A stretch of DNA of 64,000 nt, from NCBI RefSeq assembly GCF_900099905.1, contig NZ_FNEE01000013.1:62001-126000 (forward strand), written 5' to 3'. The position numbers were made by a program, and so were the translations under genes. The notes under the pieces are model-generated. The model saw only the letters and a list, made by a program, of their open reading frames with translations. It was not told where the DNA came from and did no database searches. Below, piece by piece: positions 61,119 to 64,000 of the stretch; the stretch's first letter is position 1, and each line of letters starts with the position of its first letter. Source of the DNA: Mesorhizobium muleiense (GTDB lineage Bacteria; Pseudomonadota; Alphaproteobacteria; Rhizobiales; Rhizobiaceae).

Positions 61119-61374
61119 TTAGGCTGTCCAGACAGCCTCACCCTTGCCGATGCGAATGCCCGATTGCGATCAATCCGGACCGCGCGAGCTGGAAGAGCAC
61201 TTTCGGCCGACGAATGCCTAAACTGGCGAGCGACCGTCTGCCCAACTAGCCCTGCGATACATCAAGCTGTGTCGCAGTAAGCGGAACGTGCGGGCAATGT
61301 CGCCGAACGCGACGGCTCGCAGTAGTGCGACCGTCGAACACGGTTCCTTGACAATGCTTTGAACCGTTCGTGTT

Positions 61375-62268
61375 CTAACGATCAACTCCCCAAAGATCCG
61401 GGTTCTGTTTGAAATACTCGATCAGCAACTCGGTGAGCAACCGCACTTTCCGCGTGGGATGCTGACCCGGCGGGCGGACGACATATGCGGCCCCCGGAGG
61501 TACCGGATAGCGTGTCATAATTGGGACCAGCGCGCCGGAGGCCACATATTCATATGTGATACAATCGGGGAGCCAGGCGATGCCGAGCCCTGCCAGTGCG
61601 GCGGCGGCAAGCGCCGTGGCGCTGTCGGCCTTGAACCTGCCCTGCGGCTGGACCGTAACAATCTTGTCGCCATCCATGAACTGCCAGGCTTCTGTTCCCT
61701 GCATGAGGGCCTGATGGGTGATGAGTTCGTCCGGAGACTCGGGTGACCCGTGCGCTTCGATATAGTCTGGGCTCGCGACAAGCTTTCCATGGATCGGCCC
61801 GACGCGCTTCGCGATCAGGTTGGAGTCCTGAAGGTAGGCGCCCCGGATCGCGCAATCGAAACCCTCTGCGATGAGATCGACGAAGCGATCGCTGTAGGAA
61901 GTATGGATGTGAAGCTGCGGGTGCTGGCGTGCCATTTCCGCGAGCACCGGGGCGAAGTGGGTCGCGCCGAAAGTAAGCGGCATGGCAACCCTGAGGCGGC
62001 CGCGAAGATCGCCGGTCGGGAGAATCGTTTCCCTGGCCGTGTCGATCTCGGCGCTCGCCCGGGCCGCATGATCCCTGAAAGTGGTTCCCGCTTCGGTGAG
62101 CGCGGCGCCGCGGGTCGTTCGTGCAAGCAGCTGGACGCCAAGCTCTGCTTCTATCCGGAAAAGTCGCCGACTGACGATCGATTTGGAGACGCCGAGCCGG
62201 CGCGCGGCGGCCGATACGCCCCTTGCATCGGCCACTGCGACAAATGTCTGTAGATCTTCGATGTCCAT
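61375..62268 (-). CDS. LysR family transcriptional regulator
   Basis: A 297-residue regulator. The helix-turn-helix is FVAVADARGVSAAARRLGVSKSIVSRRLFRIEAELGVQLL (residues 8-47), followed by a two-lobe effector domain starting near residue 88. MDIEDLQTF at 62268 is chosen since GAGGAACG lies 7 nt upstream. It is divergent from the isochorismatase-family gene, with 154 bp between starts, and probably regulates it. Confidence 0.93.
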   Translation of the reverse strand: MDIEDLQTFVAVADARGVSAAARRLGVSKSIVSRRLFRIEAELGVQLLARTTRGAALTEAGTTFRDHAARASAEIDTARETILPTGDLRGRLRVAMPLTFGATHFAPVLAEMARQHPQLHIHTSYSDRFVDLIAEGFDCAIRGAYLQDSNLIAKRVGPIHGKLVASPDYIEAHGSPESPDELITHQALMQGTEAWQFMDGDKIVTVQPQGRFKADSATALAAAALAGLGIAWLPDCITYEYVASGALVPIMTRYPVPPGAAYVVRPPGQHPTRKVRLLTELLIEYFKQNPDLWGVDR

Positions 62269-62422
62269 TCGACGTTCCTCATTTCGCGACACAGCTTGCC
62301 TGACTATGGCACTACCGCATCACCCAAAGGAACAGCAAATTGCTGCAAGGCAACGTCGCACGCCGGCGCATGTCTCCCCGTGAACCCATTGCCGTCCACA
62401 ATGGCAGAGAAAGGAAGTCTTG

Positions 62423-63073
62423 ATGATCCCCCGTAACGGCCTTGATTCGCTTCTTCGTCCCGAAGACTCGGTACTCGTTCTGATCGACCACCAGCCTTAC
62501 CAGCTCACGAACCTGAACAGCCACGACCCGCATATGGCGGTCAACAATGCTACGGGTCTGGCGAAGGCCGCCAAGGCATTTAGCGTACCGACCATCCTCA
62601 CGAGCGTGCTCGCTGACCGAGGCGGGCTCATCTTTCCGCAGATCACCGACGTCTTCCCCGGCCAGGAGGTGATCGACCGGATGCTTATCAACACCTGGGA
62701 AGACCAGAAGGTCGTCGACGCGGTCGAGAAGACCGGCCGCAAGCAGTTGATCATCGCCGGTCTGTTCACGGAGATCTGCGTCGCGATGCCGGCGATCCAG
62801 GCTGCCGGCGAAGGATGGGACGTTACGGTCATCACGGACGCCTGCGGCGGCGTGTCGGTTGAAGCCCATGAGGTGGCGATCCAGCGCATGATCGCGGCCG
62901 GCTGCAACATGATGACGTGGATGGCGCTCGCGTGCGAATGGCAGCGCGACTACACGAGGGCCGAGACCCTGCCTGCATTGATCGAGCTCCTCAAGGATCA
63001 CATGGCCGGCAGCGGCATGGCGTACCTGTGGGAGCAGCAGCTGCTCAACACGCCCGTGCCGAGCGAAGGCTGA
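62423..63073 (+). CDS. Isochorismatase-family cysteine hydrolase (YcaC-like)
   Basis: A 216-residue hydrolase. VLVLIDHQPYQL gives the catalytic aspartate, and AGLFTEICVAMPAIQA contains the nucleophile cysteine near residue 118. The E. coli relative YcaC has this GLxTExC pattern and no firmly known substrate. ATG 62423 with AGGAAG upstream is used; a TTG directly before it is less likely. It is divergent from a LysR gene. Confidence 0.88.
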   Translation: MIPRNGLDSLLRPEDSVLVLIDHQPYQLTNLNSHDPHMAVNNATGLAKAAKAFSVPTILTSVLADRGGLIFPQITDVFPGQEVIDRMLINTWEDQKVVDAVEKTGRKQLIIAGLFTEICVAMPAIQAAGEGWDVTVITDACGGVSVEAHEVAIQRMIAAGCNMMTWMALACEWQRDYTRAETLPALIELLKDHMAGSGMAYLWEQQLLNTPVPSEG

Positions 63074-63532
63074 TGCGGGCCGGGATGGCGAGCTTTTCGG
63101 TGAGCGTCGGGATCGATCCGTTTGCCGGCCCTCGCCATCCTCGTCCTGCAGAGAAGCCCTGCAATGTCGCGAACAGTTTCCGATGCACGCAAATGCCGCA
63201 CCCGCTTGCCCCGGCTGGCCCGAAATCATCGTTGGCCTCGCCTGCCTCTCCGTTGTGGCGATAGGCGGGGCGTCGGCCTGGTTCGACCGGGCAAGGATCC
63301 GGTTCCGCTCGGCCTGATCCTAGCTTCGCTGTCAGGCGTTGGCGGCATGGCCGGTTTTTTTGGCAGCTTTCCTGCAGCCGTCATCTCTGACGCTGGGGAT
63401 TAGCCACAGGCCATCATGCATTCGTCATCCTAGGGCGAAGCAAGGAGCGCAGCGACGCGGCGCAGACCCTGGGATCCATGCCGTTACCTCGGAGCGCTGC
63501 TGCGGTGCAGAAGCTTTGATCGCGGCGGGACA

Positions 63533-63706
63533 GCGCCCCCTCTGTCCTGCCGGACATCTCCCCCACTTGGGGGGAGATTGGCCTTCATCAATGATTTCGC
63601 CAACCACCAACCTTGCAAAAAGGACGCTGTCCGCGAAGCTGCCAATCTCCCTCCTTGTGGGGGAGATGCCGAGTCTTGGGCAAAGAGGGCAGGACAGAGG
63701 GGGCGC
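63533..63706. repeat. Long inverted-repeat element
   Basis: Perfect 19-bp arms at 63533-63551 and 63688-63706 (left arm begins GCGCCCCCTCTGTCC). Inside, ATCTCCCCCACTTGGGGGGAG and a reversed counterpart near 63645-63668 form further stems. Total about 174 bp, no coding capacity. A truncated copy of its left end lies at 25954-25978. Confidence 0.8.
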
Positions 63707-63759
63707 GAAGGATCGCTACAGAGCGCTTTTATTCTGGGCCGCCGCATTTTTCGGCGGAT

Positions 63760-63827
63760 GTCACAACCCATTGATGTCAATAGAACTGCATGGGTCACAA
63801 CCCATTGATGTCAATAGAACTGCATGG
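63760..63827. repeat. Perfect two-copy 34-bp tandem repeat
   Basis: Two identical units (63760-63793 and 63794-63827), each starting GTCACAACCCATTGATGTCA, lie just after the end of the partial LysR gene. Each unit contains TTGACA on the minus strand. Perfect identity suggests a recent duplication. Confidence 0.9.
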
Positions 63828-63829
63828 CC

Positions 63830-64000
63830 TCAACCCGAGAAGCGGAGCGTATCGACGAGCAGGGCGAAAGCCGGCGACGCTTGACGGCGGCTGGGATAGT
63901 AGAGGTGATATCCCGGCCAGGGCGGGGACCACTCATCCAGCACCCGCATCAGGCGGCCGCTTTCCAGATGACGCTCCGCGACATCCTCCGGCAGATACGC
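63830..64000 (-). CDS. LysR family regulator, 3' fragment
   Basis: The last 56 codons are visible. VLDEWSPPWPGYHLYYPSRR followed by QASPAFALLVDTLR is the characteristic C-terminal end of LysR regulators of the CrgA/AaeR-like group. The 5' part, with the DNA-binding domain, lies beyond the right edge. The stop codon lies 3 bp from a 34-bp tandem repeat. Confidence 0.88.
   Translation of the reverse strand, partial: AYLPEDVAERHLESGRLMRVLDEWSPPWPGYHLYYPSRRQASPAFALLVDTLRFSG

Larger units (their letters stand above)
63074..63829. other. Gene-poor, repeat-rich region
   Basis: 756 bp without a convincing gene. A 44-codon frame at 63182-63316 encodes one possible membrane helix (IIVGLACLSVVAIGGASAWF) but has no ribosome site and is probably a remnant. 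From 63420 on the sequence consists of short repeats: a segment GGCGCAGACCCTGGGATCCA, then the long inverted repeat and the 34-bp tandem repeat listed separately. Confidence 0.6.

Noticed and set aside
63182-63316. Small membrane protein gene
   Set aside because: One hydrophobic stretch but no ribosome site and no recognisable family; left as a possible remnant.
63760-63827. Possible start of a CRISPR array
   Set aside because: Two directly adjacent identical units without spacers, no further copies and no cas genes.

Overview
The window looks like chromosomal DNA from a Mesorhizobium-type member of the Rhizobiales. This rests on the high GC content, the alphaproteobacterial gene repertoire and order (def-fmt-truA, yidC-rnpA-rpmH, dapD/dapE, phhA with an AsnC regulator), ATGA/TTGA translational coupling, and several short palindromic intergenic repeats of the RIME type seen in rhizobia. 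The assignment comes from recalled protein families, not from a search. No nod, nif, phage, IS transposase or CRISPR genes are visible.

Layout. 1-2513: end of a branched-chain-type (HAAT) ABC transporter. 2514-4585: NhaD-type antiporter and nicotinamidase on the minus strand. 4586-12132: a catabolic operon with a promoter and candidate MarR operator, a molybdenum hydroxylase (FAD subunit plus a fused 2Fe-2S/Mo subunit), a 6-hydroxynicotinate-reductase-like Fe-S protein, a UPF0280 protein, a DUF1185 protein and a MarR regulator. 12225-17340: sugar-type ABC importer and divergent LacI regulator with shared operators. 17367-25259: LLM flavin oxidoreductases, an AI-2E-family exporter, a guanidinium exporter under a guanidine-II riboswitch, a transglutaminase, a GFA protein and RmuC. 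25365-29172: def, an orphan FitA-like antitoxin, fmt, GNAT, truA and a ParDE pair. 29259-41370: dapE, dapD, two diguanylate cyclases, a LOG protein, a HAD phosphatase, phhA/AsnC, argB and an amidase. 41569-44316: ECF sigma, RskA-like anti-sigma, fasciclin protein and a Tat-exported MsrB. 44357-48013: EmrAB efflux with a divergent TetR and two operators. 48113-51939: engB-catB-yidC-rnpA-rpmH. 52255-53742: sensor kinase. 53908-53984: tRNA-Arg(ACG).

Downstream of the tRNA the content becomes accessory: an MFS exporter with an ArsR-rhodanese fusion regulator, an ArsR/SRPBCC pair, a cyclase-TolB-TPR protein, a DUF5996-GNAT fusion, a pirin remnant, LysR regulators, an isochorismatase-family hydrolase, and repeat-rich DNA at the right edge.

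Best candidates for new biology: (1) the molybdenum hydroxylase/Hnr-like/UPF0280/DUF1185 operon, which could be an undescribed N-heterocycle pathway; (2) a palindromic repeat that has entered the open reading frame of the hydroxylase exactly at the junction of its fused domains, with a close intergenic sibling at the end of the same operon; (3) repeat elements whose ends supply the stop codons of flanking genes; (4) the guanidine-II riboswitch/exporter pair, which is a known class but fixes the substrate of an otherwise generic SMR gene.
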